Source: Argopecten irradians
Lineage: Eukaryota > Mollusca > Bivalvia > Pectinida > Pectinidae
NCBI RefSeq assembly: GCF_041381155.1
Contig: NC_091134.1
Span: 33,175,540 to 33,239,539, forward strand
DNA length: 64,000 nucleotides
Direction of reading: 5' to 3'
In this document: positions 1 to 11,471 of the stretch, piece by piece
Position numbering within the stretch: the first letter of the stretch is position 1
Layout of the letters: the number at the start of each line of letters is the position of its first letter
Program-made: the position numbers and the translations under genes
The notes under the pieces: model-generated
Database searches by the model: none
Told to the model about the DNA's origin: nothing
The model's input: only the letters and a program-made list of their open reading frames with translations

Positions 1-1275
1 ATTAGAACAATAAAAATTGAGGAAAATTAGTAGAAAAATGATACCTGGTCAGTCCCTAAAAGATAGAAATGATGACCATCTTCTAGCAGGGATTCCGGAC
101 ACCCAACTGTGAATGTAAACCAGTATCAATATGTTAATGGCAATATTCATCTTCTGTACCATAGTGGTTGGCATGGATTGGCAATGAAGTTGGCAATGGT
201 GGTAGTGGGTAGGAAGAGGGAGTGGGGTGCTGAGGCTGGAGTTTCGAGAGATATCACTTGGTTTATTTTGTCAAACATCCTATTAGCAGCCAGGGTCATT
301 TTTGAATTCATTCGTTATGGCTGAAGAGGTAGCTGGATAATTTGGATAATGTACATTGAAACTATAGTGAAGTTCAGTGCCTAAGAACTGCTTTTCATGG
401 TTTGAACATGCAACCTAGATGTTAGAGAGCTGGTGGCTGAATGTTCAGGAACCTTAACCACTAGGTCATTGCATGGTAAGGAGATCAGAAAAGATTTTAA
501 TAAAACATGATAATATCCAAATTGATATAAATGTGACTTTTAAGGACAGGACTGAATGTTCCGAGCTTTCGGAAACGGACTGCTACATAAAACACAACAA
601 AAGTATTTTACCAAAGGGTTGATAGTTATTTGAGTGGTACTTGTTGTAGGGTTTCCACACCTCTCTCAGATGATTCTGCAAAAGACAAGAAAGAAAGGAA
701 TATAGAAATATCTAGGACATAAATATTCCATTATAGGACAGGACTGGAAAGGATGGGGGCAGGACTGGAAAGGATGGGGCAGGACTGGAAAGGAGATGGG
801 GCAGGACTAGAAAGGATGGGGTAGGACCGGAAAGGATGGGGCAGGACTGGAAAGGATGGGACAGGACTGGAAAGGATGGGGCAGGACAGATCTGGGTTAC
901 ACTATACATTGTATACCTTTCATATTTCATGATAAGAGGCATACACATTCCTGAGGTAGGTAAGTTAAGTTTTGTTTGGCCTTCCACACTCGTAATAGGA
1001 GTTTTTTAAGACAATCTGAGTAAAATGATCACATACACATCATCACAGACCTACAGGATGCTTTATTTTACCGGAGCATGGTAAAAACTGTAGCCTGATT
1101 TCTCATCCTCCGGTGAAATTTCTCTCATTGGCCTCAACAAACACATAGGATTTGAGAGCGTCCAGACAGATAAATGTGGGCGCCGTTCACATGGAAATAC
1201 CATTGATGGAGTTGTATGTTGTGAAGAAACGGTAAAATGGGTTAGAAACATTCGATTATGGAAATATGTAATGAA
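1..1275 (-). pseudogene. Partial second copy of the PRKN exon 6-exon 7 region
   Basis: This stretch matches 47,906-49,228 almost base for base over long runs. It carries a perfect-looking copy of PRKN exon 7 (106-45) and a damaged copy of exon 6 (about 1,212-1,072), with the same intron and the same 19-bp minisatellite between them. The differences from the right copy are mostly one-base length changes, many of them extra bases, and exon 6 cannot be read through. The copy stops just before the run of Ns at 1,289. No other PRKN exon is present here. A true segmental duplication is possible, but the error style and the gap point to an unpolished or uncollapsed haplotype piece joined by scaffolding. 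Confidence 0.85.
732..890. repeat. 19-bp minisatellite (GGACTGGAAAGGATGGGGCA-like), left copy
   Basis: About eight tandem units of roughly 19-20 bp, the same array as in PRKN intron 6 at 48,625-48,852 but shorter. Open frames read through it in several directions only because the repeat lacks stop codons. Confidence 0.9.
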
Positions 1276-1288
1276 ATGTCCCAACATG

Positions 1289-1298
1289 NNNNNNNNNN
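1289..1298. other. Assembly gap (10 Ns)
   Basis: Ten Ns in a row separate the partial PRKN duplicate from unrelated repeat sequence, which suggests a scaffold join of unknown size. Confidence 0.99.
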
Positions 1299-1735
1299 TG
1301 GACAAAGTGTTTTGTTCAAATGAATGACCTTTGACCTTCATTCAAGGTCAGCAGGGGTCATATAAGGTTAAAATCTGTTTATAACAACTTTTGTGTAATA
1401 TTGCTGAGGACCTGATATTGGGCCCTTGTTATGCTCGGATGAAGGGCTATCAAGTTTGTTCAAAGGAATGACCTTGATTTTTCATTCAGGTCACAGGGGT
1501 CAAAAAATAGTTCAAAATTTTTAAACGGACTTCTTCTCAAGAACCAGAAGGCCCAGGGTAACTCATATCGGGCCCTGCAATATGCTGTGGATTGAAGGGC
1601 TACCAAGTTTGTTAAAATGAATAACCTTGACCTTCATTCAAGGTCACAGGGGTCAAAATGGCTTAAAATCTTTAAATGACTATGTTGTATTGTGCCCAAT
1701 AGTCAGACGGCCGTTAAGGCCCATGGGCCTCTTGT
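1299..1735. repeat. Dispersed repeat with internal ~120-bp units
   Basis: Three or so diverged units share 'gaagggctatcaagtttgtt' and 'gaccttcattcaaggtcac' and finish in 'aaggcccatgggcctcttgt'. The same ending closes the repeat at 32,874-33,482 in MORC3 intron 13. No coding potential is seen. It looks like a dispersed molluscan repeat. Confidence 0.7.
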
Positions 1736-1739
1736 TAAA

Positions 1740-2524
1740 GTTGGATAACATCTATGTACACTTATCCTTTTAGCTAAGGATGAATGGTTCTTAATAGCTG
1801 ACACTAACACATCATTCTGATCTACCAGTGTTACTTCCCCTTAGTTCATTCTGTCAGTACTAACAGTGAATCAGAGGAAAAGAATTCGGATCACATGATA
1901 GATCGGAATGTTACACAGGCTATTTCTAGGGTAAGGGTTCAAATGAGCTCATATACCACAAATCTAAATTCAGCTAATACAGCGCCCGGACTAATAAAAC
2001 ATCCAGACTAAGACAGCGTCCAGAATGACTGTTCCATGTTAGGAAATAAGCTGCTATATAAATAGACTTTGCTATCATGTGTATTTAAAGCAGTTGTTTG
2101 TTTAGATTACACAGTATTCATTGACTAGAATAATATAGTGACTTACCAAGCACTGCTCACGTTGTTATGTTTATTTGTATAATATGATCTATGTAAATGT
2201 CACTAAAATTGTTTTAATTATGAATTGATGTAAACAAGCATGCAGCTGCAAAAGTTACCCAAATCCTCCCACAGCATAGCGAAATAAAATGTTCTGCATA
2301 TAACATATTTGAAACTTATCAAATACTGCCTCTACTAAAATTGATAGTGCATACGTTATCAAGCTTAGGTAGACTGATGGCTTGACTAAACACCATTGAC
2401 ATAAAGGAAGTGAGTTAATAAAAGAGTGAAAATACCATTTACAATAGTGTACTAATTAGAGCTAATGATAGAGTGAAAAAAACATTTACCGTAGTGTACT
2501 AATTAGACAAGGCTTTGATTTGAT
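1740..2524. other. Intergenic, nothing recognised
   Basis: AT-rich sequence with no convincing exon, RNA gene or repeat structure on either strand. Confidence 0.6.
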
Positions 2525-2544
2525 TCTAAACAACAATGAATCTT

Positions 2545-2919
2545 GAATCTCTATGTCCAAATTCTGTATATACCCCATCTTGAACCTCTGTGTAGAGATG
2601 GCTGAACCAATGACCTAATTCTGTATTCCCCCACCTTGAACCTCTGTAAAGATGGCTGAACCAGTGTCCTAATTCTATATATCCCCACCTTGAACCTCTG
2701 TAAAGATGGCTGAACCAGTGTCCTAATTCTATATACCCCAACCTTGAACTTCTATGTACAGATGGCTGAACTAACAACCTAATTCTGTGTACCCCTCACC
2801 TTGAACCTGTGTACAGATGGATGAACCAACAACCTTAATTCTGGATACTCCCACCTTGAACTTGTGTACAGATGGATGAACCAATATGACCTAATTCTGT
2901 AAACCCCTCACTTGACTCT
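2545..2919. repeat. 55-bp minisatellite, left part
   Basis: Six to seven units of about 55 bp (core 'acctaattctgtatacccc' then 'accttgaac' and 'acagatgg'). The array continues at 9,466-9,965 on the far side of the LTR retrotransposon, which inserted into it. The repeated peptide read on the minus strand here is a by-product of the array. Confidence 0.9.
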
Positions 2920-2923
2920 GTAT

Positions 2924-3681
2924 TGTTACATTAACGAATAACAGAAAAGGAGAAACCAGCAGCTAAATTCAAAACACAATTTGATTATATATACAATATC
3001 CCCTCCGTATACAGAGATGGTTTACAATATCTAAAGTAATTGGTGGTGGTAACAAGGACTAGTACGGATGATTTAAAGTGTTACTTATCTGTATGCGAAT
3101 GTCCTGGTATAATCCTTGATCCTTCCAGGTTTCCAAATTAACAAATAATCACAAATCCACAAGGAATTGAATGTCCACCGATGAGTTTTGTAAAGTTCCA
3201 GGCAATATGAATAAATCCACACAAAGTGTTGTAATAATCCATTTGATAAAGTCACAATAGCACTCCTCCCAATTAGAATCTTATATGGCAACTGTCACAA
3301 TCCTTGATATGCTCTTATTACAGTATCTTCATTACATTCTGATTTTATTCTTGGATATGTCTTATTACAGGTACAACCATTACAGTTCTAAGAAAATTGG
3401 ATAACCTTATCACTTCTAGCAATATCATAACTAAAAAGCAGTAAACAATTAATAACACGACAATCAACTTTCTGGAAATATGATCTTATAGGATCATCTA
3501 CTAAACTCGTCAAATTTACAGAAATATTGGATATTTGTTTAAACAAGATAATACAAATTCTAGAAAGTTTCTAATAACCTAAATCAATGTTAAGTACCTA
3601 CATAGGATGTTATTATAGAAAAAAAACTATAGGAGTTATACTCCGTATCTTCAAAACATGTATTTAGTGTCATACATAACA
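2924..3681 (-). repeat. 3' LTR of the Gmr1-like element
   Basis: 758 bp, matching 8,756-9,461 along its length. It begins TGTTAC and ends CATAACA on the plus strand. A purine-rich tract in element sense adjoins it at about 3,682-3,700. Confidence 0.9.
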
Positions 3682-3818
3682 CACACTCACCCTCACTTAA
3701 AGAAAAAGAAATTTTTCTTGAAAAGGAAACTTTCTTGACATATCAAGTAATATTTAAATCCTTGATAAAGCATCAGCTAGAAATATTGTCTTTTCATTCC
3801 CTTTGATAAGTTTTGATC

Positions 3819-6800
3819 TCAAGATGTATTCTTGCAAATCAACTCCATCCTGAGAATTCTTTGATTTTGGTCGGTCATTTTCCCAATGAATGTCAAAGGG
3901 TTGTGGTCGGTGAAGACCAACACAGGCACAACTGTAGTGCAGAGATACACATCAAATTGGTTCAAGGCCAAAATCAACGCTAAACATTCTTTCTCAATGG
4001 TGGAATAATTTCTCTGGTGTTTGTCAAACTTTTTCGAGAAATAACAAATTGGATGGTCAATTTGTTCAGTACCTTCTTGCATCAAAACAGCACCAACACC
4101 TACATCGCTGGCGTCAACAAACAGTTTTAAACTGTTTATTAAAATCTGGAGCAGTCAGAACTGGTGAGTTTGATAGTATGGCTTTCAATTTCTCAAAGGC
4201 AGACTTACATTCGTCTGACCAGACAAAATTTGACATTTTTCTTTAACAAAGCAGTAAGTGGAGCTGCTATAACAGAGAAATTTTGACAAAATTTTCTGTA
4301 GTATCCAGCCATACCAAGAAATCTCATCAGCTCTCTCTTGCCTCCAGGAGCTGGAAAATCTATAATTGATTCTACTTTTGCCTGAACAGGTTTAACCTGC
4401 CCCTGTCCTACAACATGGCCTAAAAATTCAACAGTTGCATGACAAAATTCACATTTCAATAAGTTTACAGTCAATTTCATGGTAGTGAGTCTCTCGAAGA
4501 ATTCACGAATCCCGCGTAGATGGTCTTCCCACGTGTCGTGGTAGTTGATGACGTCATCAATGTATCCATCACAGCCTTCCAGGTCTGATATCACGCTGTT
4601 AAGAAGACGTTGAAATGTTGCCGGGGCATTCTTCATACCAAATGGCATAACTTTGTACTGGTACAAACCTTGCGAGGTTACAAATGCCGACACTTCTTTA
4701 GCTCTTTCTGTTAATGGCACCTGCCAATATCCTTTCAACAGGTCAAACTTGCTTACGTACTTGGCTTTGCCAACTTTGTCAATACACGAGTCAATCCTTG
4801 GAATTGGATAAGAGTCTGTTTTACTGACAGAGTTTACTTTTCTGAAGTCAGTACAGAACCGGTATGTCTTGTCTGGCTTTGGCACCAGAACACATGGAGA
4901 GCTCCATTCACTTTTGCTTGGTTCAATAATATCATTGTCCAACATGTATTGAATTTCTTTCTTTAAGTGTTCTTCTTTCAAAGGATTGACACGGTAAGGA
5001 TGTTGCTTGACAGGTGGCGCATCGCCTACATCCACGTCGTGATAGATAGCATCTGTTTTGCCTGGTGTATCCGGAAACAAATGTTTATACTCAAGTATCA
5101 AATCTTTAAGTTCATTGCGTTCCTTTTCCGATAGATGACATAGTTTCTTGTCCAAGTTCGCGAGCACATCTGAATTCCTTAACTTAACACCACAGTCTAA
5201 ACCTACATCTTGTACACCACCATCTAAGTCTAATTTACAAATATCAGCTGTACTTTCACTTTGTGATGGTACAGAGGCCAAAGTAGCAATAGGTTGAGAG
5301 GTCTTGCTCTCTTCTCTATCTACATATTTCTTAAGCATATTAACATGACATAATTGAGTTTTCTTGCGCCTCCCTGGAGTTTGTACAATGTAGTTAACAT
5401 CATCGACCTTTTTCTCAACAACATAAGGTCCAAAATATCTAGCTTGCAAAGGCTGACCCGGTATTGGTAATAGAGCCAAAATTTTGTCACCTGGATCAAA
5501 ACTTCTTGCACGGGCATCTTTATCATACCATGTTTTCATTTTGGTTTGAGTAACGGCCAAATTTTCTTTTGCCAGTTCACATGCCCTTGTCAACCTTTGC
5601 TTAAAGTTAGACACATACTCTAAGAGATTCACTTTAGAATCTTCGTCCAAAATTTTGTCTTTCAAAATTTTCAAAGGACCACGTACAGTATGTCCAAACA
5701 CAAGTTCAAAGGGACTAAAGCCAAGAGATTCTTGTACAGATTCTCTAACGCCAAACAACAACATGTGTATACCTTCGTCCCAATCTCTTTTGTTTTCAAA
5801 ACAATAAGATCTCATCATATTCTTCAATGTCTGATGAAAACGTTCTAAAGCACCCTGAGACTCTGGATGATAAGCACTAGACTTATACTGCTTGATCTGG
5901 AGCTGGTACATGACTTGTTGAAAAATACCAGACATGAAATTCGAACCTTGGTCCGATTGGACAGCTTTTGGAAGACCAACCAATGTAAAGAATTTAACCA
6001 AAGCCTTGACTATGTTAGGGGCTTTAATATTCCTGAGTGGAATGGCTTCAGGAAAGCGTGTGGAAGCACACATAATAGTTAAAAGATACTCATTCCCAGA
6101 CTTAGTTTTGGGTAGAGGACCTACACAGTCCTATAATGACTCTACTAAATGGTTCCTCAAATGCTGGAATGGGGTGCAAAGGTGCAACAGGGATTTTTCT
6201 GATTAGGTTTCCCTACCACCTGACAAGTATGACAAGACCTACAAAAATCAGCCACATCCCGTTTCAACTTGGGCCAAAAGAAGTGATCTAAGATCCTGTT
6301 ATAAGTCTTGGTCACACCTAAATGCCCTGCCATAGGTACATCATGAGACAAACTTAGAATATCTTGCCTATACCTCGGTGGGACAACTATTTGATTGACA
6401 ACCTTCCAGTCTTCCTCGGGAGACACATCAGGGGGGCGCCACTTGCGCATCAACACACCTGACTGACGGAAGTAACAAACCGGGACTTTCTCAGCCTCTT
6501 CCTCACTCAAAACCCGATTACACAATAAGGAGATTTCAGGATCTTTCTCCTGTTCTACTATAAGCTCCTCTCTAGACAAAGATGATTTACTCATCATGTC
6601 AGACAAAAGAAGTACCCTTGTTAGGAACAATTCTATCACTATCAAAGTCTACAGGATTGCTCAAAAGATCACACTTGCCCCCGATATCCTCTATATCATG
6701 AGCCAAGAAAGTGTCACCTAACCCTGGACTATAATGATCCTCAACTACTGCAACATCAGAAACCTTCTTACTCATTGAACGAGTTACAGCACAAGAAGGG

Positions 6801-8627
6801 AAAATACCAGGAAATTCCTGTTGAATAGTCTCAGCATCATCTGTTTTATCAGGGATACTGGACACTAAGGGATCTACCCTAACTTTCTCTCCAGCCAAGT
6901 CATTGCCTAAAATGAGCGACACGCCCTCTATGGGAAGTTCCGGTCTAACACCAATGGTGACAGGCCCAGTAACCAAGTCTGACTTTAAATAAACAGAATG
7001 GAGAGGCACATTAACAAAACCTAACTCTACACCTTGAAGCAAAAACACTAGACTACCACATGAGGTCTCCTCAGACAAAGGCACTACGCCATCTAATATC
7101 AAAGAATGAGAAGCCCCAGTATCTCGCAAAATCTTCACAGGTTTTAAGTTGGTCATATCACTAGTAAGTGACACAAAAACCTTCAGAAATGAAGGGAGAG
7201 TACTTCTCCAAGACACTATCAGACTCTGAGCTCTTAATCTCAACAGACACTTTAGAATCTTCCACAATATCACTAAGTTTCTGACTAGGCTTTGACATAG
7301 CTAACACAGAAGGAACTGACTGTTTACGCCTTTGCTCCTTACGCTGGAGAGAATAACATTCAGACATAACATGTCCTACTTTCTTGCAATAATTACAAAC
7401 AGGACCAGAAGGAGACCCCACACCTGCCCTATGATCTGTTTTAGAAGCAGACTTAGTCTTATCACCTAATTTAGGTTTGTCGTTAGAAGGGCCACTAAAG
7501 GTTGGGTTCCTAGGCTGACCAAATTTACTAGTACCTGTGGTACTGTTTTTGTCTTGAGAACTGTTTTTAACAAATGAGCCTTTGTGGGTGAGTAGCGTTA
7601 ATCATCAGCATTGTAGCTGCTTCACTAAGTGTTTTCAACTTTTCTCTCATCTAATGAGTTTTTATGTTTGTGTGGACACAACGTTTTAAACACCTCTATC
7701 AACAATAATTGCCTCTATTTACCGAAATCCTCATCAATTTCTTTTAGAATCACACCACCTATTAAAATAATTGTTCCTTTTCTCTGGCAAATTCTACATG
7801 AGTTTGTTCATCTCTCTTTTCTCGAGTTTTGAAATTTCTGGCGGTAAGCCTCAGGAACTAACGTCATAAGCTTTCAAAATAGCTTTCTTGACTACTTGGT
7901 AATTTGAAATGTCATCTACAGATAAAAAAGAATAAATGTCTCTAGCTTTACCTATCAAGACACTTTGAAGAAGCATTGTAAGCTTATCTTCAGGCCATTT
8001 CATACTATCAGCTATTTTCTCAAAATGCAGAAAATACTTGTCAACTTCTTTCTCTTGAAAAGGAGGAACTAACCTAATGTTTCTACTGACATCAAAACCT
8101 CTGTTTCCTTGTAAACCCCTAAAAGTTAGATTACTTGAACTGTCTTGAGAAGCTAGCTCTAATTCTTTCATTCTAAGTTCTGTTTCAGCTTGAATTTTCT
8201 GCTTCTCTAGCTCTAACATCTGATCTCTCTCAATTTCTTTTTCTCTTAACTCTCTTTCTTTGTCTATTTCTTTTTCTCTTAACTCTCTTTCTTTGTCTAT
8301 TTCTTTTTCTCTTAACTCCTTTTCTATTTCTCTTTCTCTCATTTCTTTCTCTATTTGTTTCATTTTCATTTCATGTTCAAGTTCCATTTGTCTAATTTGG
8401 ATTTCTGAAGTGACTGTTTCCTCTATACTATCTAATGCACTAGAGTCAAATTTGCCATTGTCAACAAAATATCTTATAATTACATTCCGAATTTCAGCTT
8501 TCCTCAAATTAGTTTTGATAGCTAGGCCTAAATGTTTACTCAATAACAATAAATCCTTCTTAGTAACTTGCAAAAGAACTTCCAGGGATGGCGCTTTAAC
8601 AAACTGTTCTACCTGCATAGTAGTCAT
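3819..8627 (-). pseudogene. Fossil gag-pol region of the LTR element
   Basis: Recognisable parts, in element order: Gag-like segment rich in Glu/Lys/Arg repeats (8,627-7,851), CCHC knuckle (about 7,400-7,350), protease with a DTGAS motif (about 7,130), HHCC integrase finger (about 6,370-6,210), integrase core with DQGSNF (about 5,950), reverse transcriptase with YIDD (about 4,560), and RNase H with TDHNPLTF (about 3,900). Integrase core and reverse transcriptase share one reading frame (6,073-4,205), which fixes their order directly. The region is interrupted in several places and is treated as a fossil. Confidence 0.88.
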
Positions 8628-8733
8628 ATTTATCTAGCTGTTGGTTTCAAATGTAAACTCAAAGTTTGTACACAAATTTTTGACAATTTCTAAATTAATA
8701 TTTTCAAAGTTAGATTTCACAAATTAAATATCG

Positions 8734-8751
8734 ATCCCGGACGAGCCCCCA
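8734..8751 (-). promoter_or_regulatory. Primer binding site matching tRNA-Pro
   Basis: On the minus strand this reads TGGGGGCTCGTCCGGGAT, four bases inside the 5' LTR. It is the 18-nt complement of the tRNA-Pro 3' end, the same primer site as in murine leukaemia virus. It confirms the element's orientation. Confidence 0.9.
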
Positions 8752-8755
8752 ATTC

Positions 8756-9461
8756 TGTTATATTAACGAATAACAGAAAGGAGAAACCAGCAGCTAAATT
8801 CAAAACACAATTTGATTATATATACAATATTATACAGAGATGGTTTACAATATCTAAAGTAATTGGTGGTGGTACAAGACTAGTACGATGATTTAAAGTG
8901 TTACTTATCTGTATGCGAATGTCCTGGTATAATCCTTGATCCTTCCAGGTTTCAAATTAACAATAATCACAAATCCACAAGGAAATTGAATGTCCACCGA
9001 TGATTTGTAAAGTTCCAGGCAATATGAATAAATCCACACAAAGTGTTGTAATAATCCACAGATAAAGTCACAATAGCTCTCCCAATAGAATCTTATATGG
9101 CACTGTACAATTCTTGATATGTCTTATTACAGGTCTCATTACAGTTCTGATTAGCCTTGGACAGCTGGAGTATATATAGCTAAACCGTAATTTAAGAATA
9201 TTGGAGAACCTTCTACTTCTAGAAATATCTAACTAAAAACAGTAAACAAGTAAACACACATAACTTTCTGGAAATAGATCATTCTAGATCTCTACTTAAA
9301 ATCAACATGTTTACAAACATATTTGTTTATACATGATTATATTCTAGAAAGTTCTATAACCTAGATCAATGATATGACCTTCATAGGATGTATTGATAAA
9401 AAAACTATAGGAGTTATCTCCCTTATCTCATAACTACATGTATTTAGTGTCATACATAACA
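8756..9461 (-). repeat. 5' LTR of the Gmr1-like element
   Basis: 706 bp; it pairs with 2,924-3,681 and differs from it mainly by short length changes. It is next to the tRNA-Pro primer site. Confidence 0.9.
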
Positions 9462-9465
9462 GTAT

Positions 9466-9965
9466 ACAGATGGATGAACCAACAACCTAATTCTGGATAC
9501 TCCCACCTTGAACTTGTGTACATATGGATGAACCAATATGACCTCATTCTGTATACCCCTCACCTTGAACTTGTGTACAGATGGATGAACCACAACCTAA
9601 TTTGATACCCTCACCTTGAACTTGTGTACAGACGACAACCAACAACCTAATTCTGTATACCCCTCACCTTGAACTTGTGTACAGATGGATGAACCAACAA
9701 CCTAATTCTGTAAACCCCTCACCTTGAACTTGTGTACAGACGGATGAACCAACAACCTAATTCTGTAAACCCCTCACCTTGAATCTGTATACAGATGGAT
9801 GAACCCAATTACCTTATTCTGTATACACCCACCTTGAACACCTGTGTAAAGACAAATGAACCTATGACCTTATTCTGTATACTCCCATCTTGAACCTCTA
9901 TAAAAATGAATGAATCAACAACCGTATTCTGTATACCCCATGTTGAACCTGTAAAACAGGGATTA
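9466..9965. repeat. 55-bp minisatellite, right part
   Basis: About nine units of the same 55-bp repeat seen at 2,545-2,919. Together they mark the array that the LTR element split. Confidence 0.9.
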
Positions 9966-10902
9966 CAGGCGGATGAACCAATGCCCTAATTTTGAATTTG
10001 CTAACCTTGTGTTCACGGAGATATTTAACATTTTGGATGAATGAAGGACTTAATATCAGTATCCTTTTAATTTGCTTAACAAATTTTTTCAGCTTACGTC
10101 TATAAACAAGGTTAAACCAATAAACTATTATATATACTAGTGACAGACATATGCCTCCAATACATAAAACAACAGCATCCAATACACAGGGTGTGTTAAC
10201 CTTGATAACCTTTCTGACATTATGTGTACACTGTAAATCAGCATTATGCACTAAAAAACAGCAATCCCCCCACAATCCCTCCAGTGTTGTGACGTCAACA
10301 AACAACTGTTATAACACACCAAACTATCCTACTAACATACACCCGTACCCTACAAATCATATGGCGTCAATGGACCAGCTAATGTCAAACAAAATATTAC
10401 AGATACTACACACATAATGCATTGATTATTTTTTTCACCCTGTGACACATGTGGCGAAGTCTAGATTGTGATTTCACACAAGGGGGAGATAATCTAGTAT
10501 TAGATCTTTGAGCTGATAAAATCTTATCAATAATGTAGGGGATCTGATGGCCAATTTAAAACTAATAACAGGGACTTGTCATGTTAAATACTTCTGTTCC
10601 ATAAACTACATTGTTAACTGAAAATGAAATAGCTCTTCTTTTTTTATCATTATGAAAATTATACTATGAGCAGTAAAACCTGTCTTAGTGACCCCACCTC
10701 TGTATAAAAACCACCTGCTTAATTAGGGTTTCCCACATTGTCTTTATATAATATAATTAATTTACCATATGTATAAAGACCACTGGCTATAAATGTAAAA
10801 TAAACGACCTTTCCCTTTTCTGGTCCTTGCATCTGTGGTCTTAGATAGCAAACAGGTATCACGAGACATATATCAAACTTTAAACTCACAAACATTACTC
10901 AC
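9966..10902. other. Intergenic or SETD4 3' region
   Basis: A minus-strand frame (10,305-9,898) has one hydrophobic stretch but runs into the minisatellite and shows no splice-supported structure. A stretch at about 10,675-10,830 with 'taaaaaccacctg' and 'taaagaccactgg' looks like a decayed dispersed repeat. The last SETD4 exons may lie here but were not found. Confidence 0.4.
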
Positions 10903-11060
10903 CTAAGCCTATCATATGCATCGTCACCTGTCATCTTGTAAAAAGAAGATCTTTTCTCTACTGGACAACGTAACTGTGAGCTGCGCTCGAGGTATGATAG
11001 TCTTAACGGTGTGCCTTCCATACAGATTCTCGCCATGAAAGATAACACGATGGATGATCC
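10903..11060 (-). CDS. SETD4: Candidate C-terminal exon of SETD4
   Basis: A minus-strand frame reading ...LSFMARICMEGTPLRLSYLE... aligns with the C-terminal helix of vertebrate SETD4 (around LTALKLLCLEAEKF) and ends at a good donor (AG|GTGAGT). Its acceptor and the exon linking it to 11,472 are not resolved, and at least one more exon would have to follow. The assignment rests on weak similarity plus position. Confidence 0.35.
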
Positions 11061-11471
11061 TAACCAGACTTCTTGTCAATCACTTAGATAAAGAGCTTCC
11101 TAGAGGACTTCATTGCGCTTCTATCCCTAGTGACGTGGTTTTCATGAGACCCTCAGTTACTATCAATAGCCGACATCACAGTGAATAATCATATGGAATT
11201 TTATTCCATGAATCCGTATCTAAGTATTGGAATGAATTTGATCATGATCTATTCCTTAATAATCATTAACTAGTATTTAAAGAATGATTTTTTCTGTCTT
11301 TGCTAACATTTGATAATTCGTTAATGAAAAAAATGTTACCAATTATGCTGTGTGGCAGTTTTAATTTGCCTTCTTCTATTAAAATCTTACCATGATCCTC
11401 ATTAGGAATCTTACACATATATTAAATGGAGCATCAGAGAAAATTCAAGAACATTTCAAACCCCAACTTAC

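Larger units (their letters stand above)
2924..9461 (-). mobile_element. Ty3/gypsy-type LTR retrotransposon with integrase before reverse transcriptase (Gmr1-like)
   Basis: A fossil element on the minus strand, bounded by two LTRs that begin TGTTA and end AACA and flanked by a 4-bp target duplication GTAT (2,920-2,923 and 9,462-9,465). In element order the parts are Gag-like coiled region, CCHC zinc knuckle, aspartic protease, integrase zinc finger and core, reverse transcriptase, RNase H. Integrase precedes reverse transcriptase, as in Ty1/copia, but the reverse transcriptase (YIDD box, YPIPRID) is of Ty3/gypsy type. This combination defines Gmr1-like elements. It looks broken in several places. 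The very similar LTRs suggest a young insertion. It sits in the 55-bp minisatellite. Confidence 0.9.

Noticed and set aside
2526-2777. Minus-strand frame with repeated GHWFSHLYRGSRWG
   Set aside because: It is a translation of the 55-bp minisatellite; no start context, splice sites or relatives.
7629-8637. Plus-strand frames rich in Ser/Leu/Ile
   Set aside because: They are antisense shadows of the Gag-like region of the LTR element.
9898-10305. Minus-strand frame with one hydrophobic segment
   Set aside because: It runs into the minisatellite, lacks clear splice support and has no recognisable domain; SETD4 has no membrane segment.
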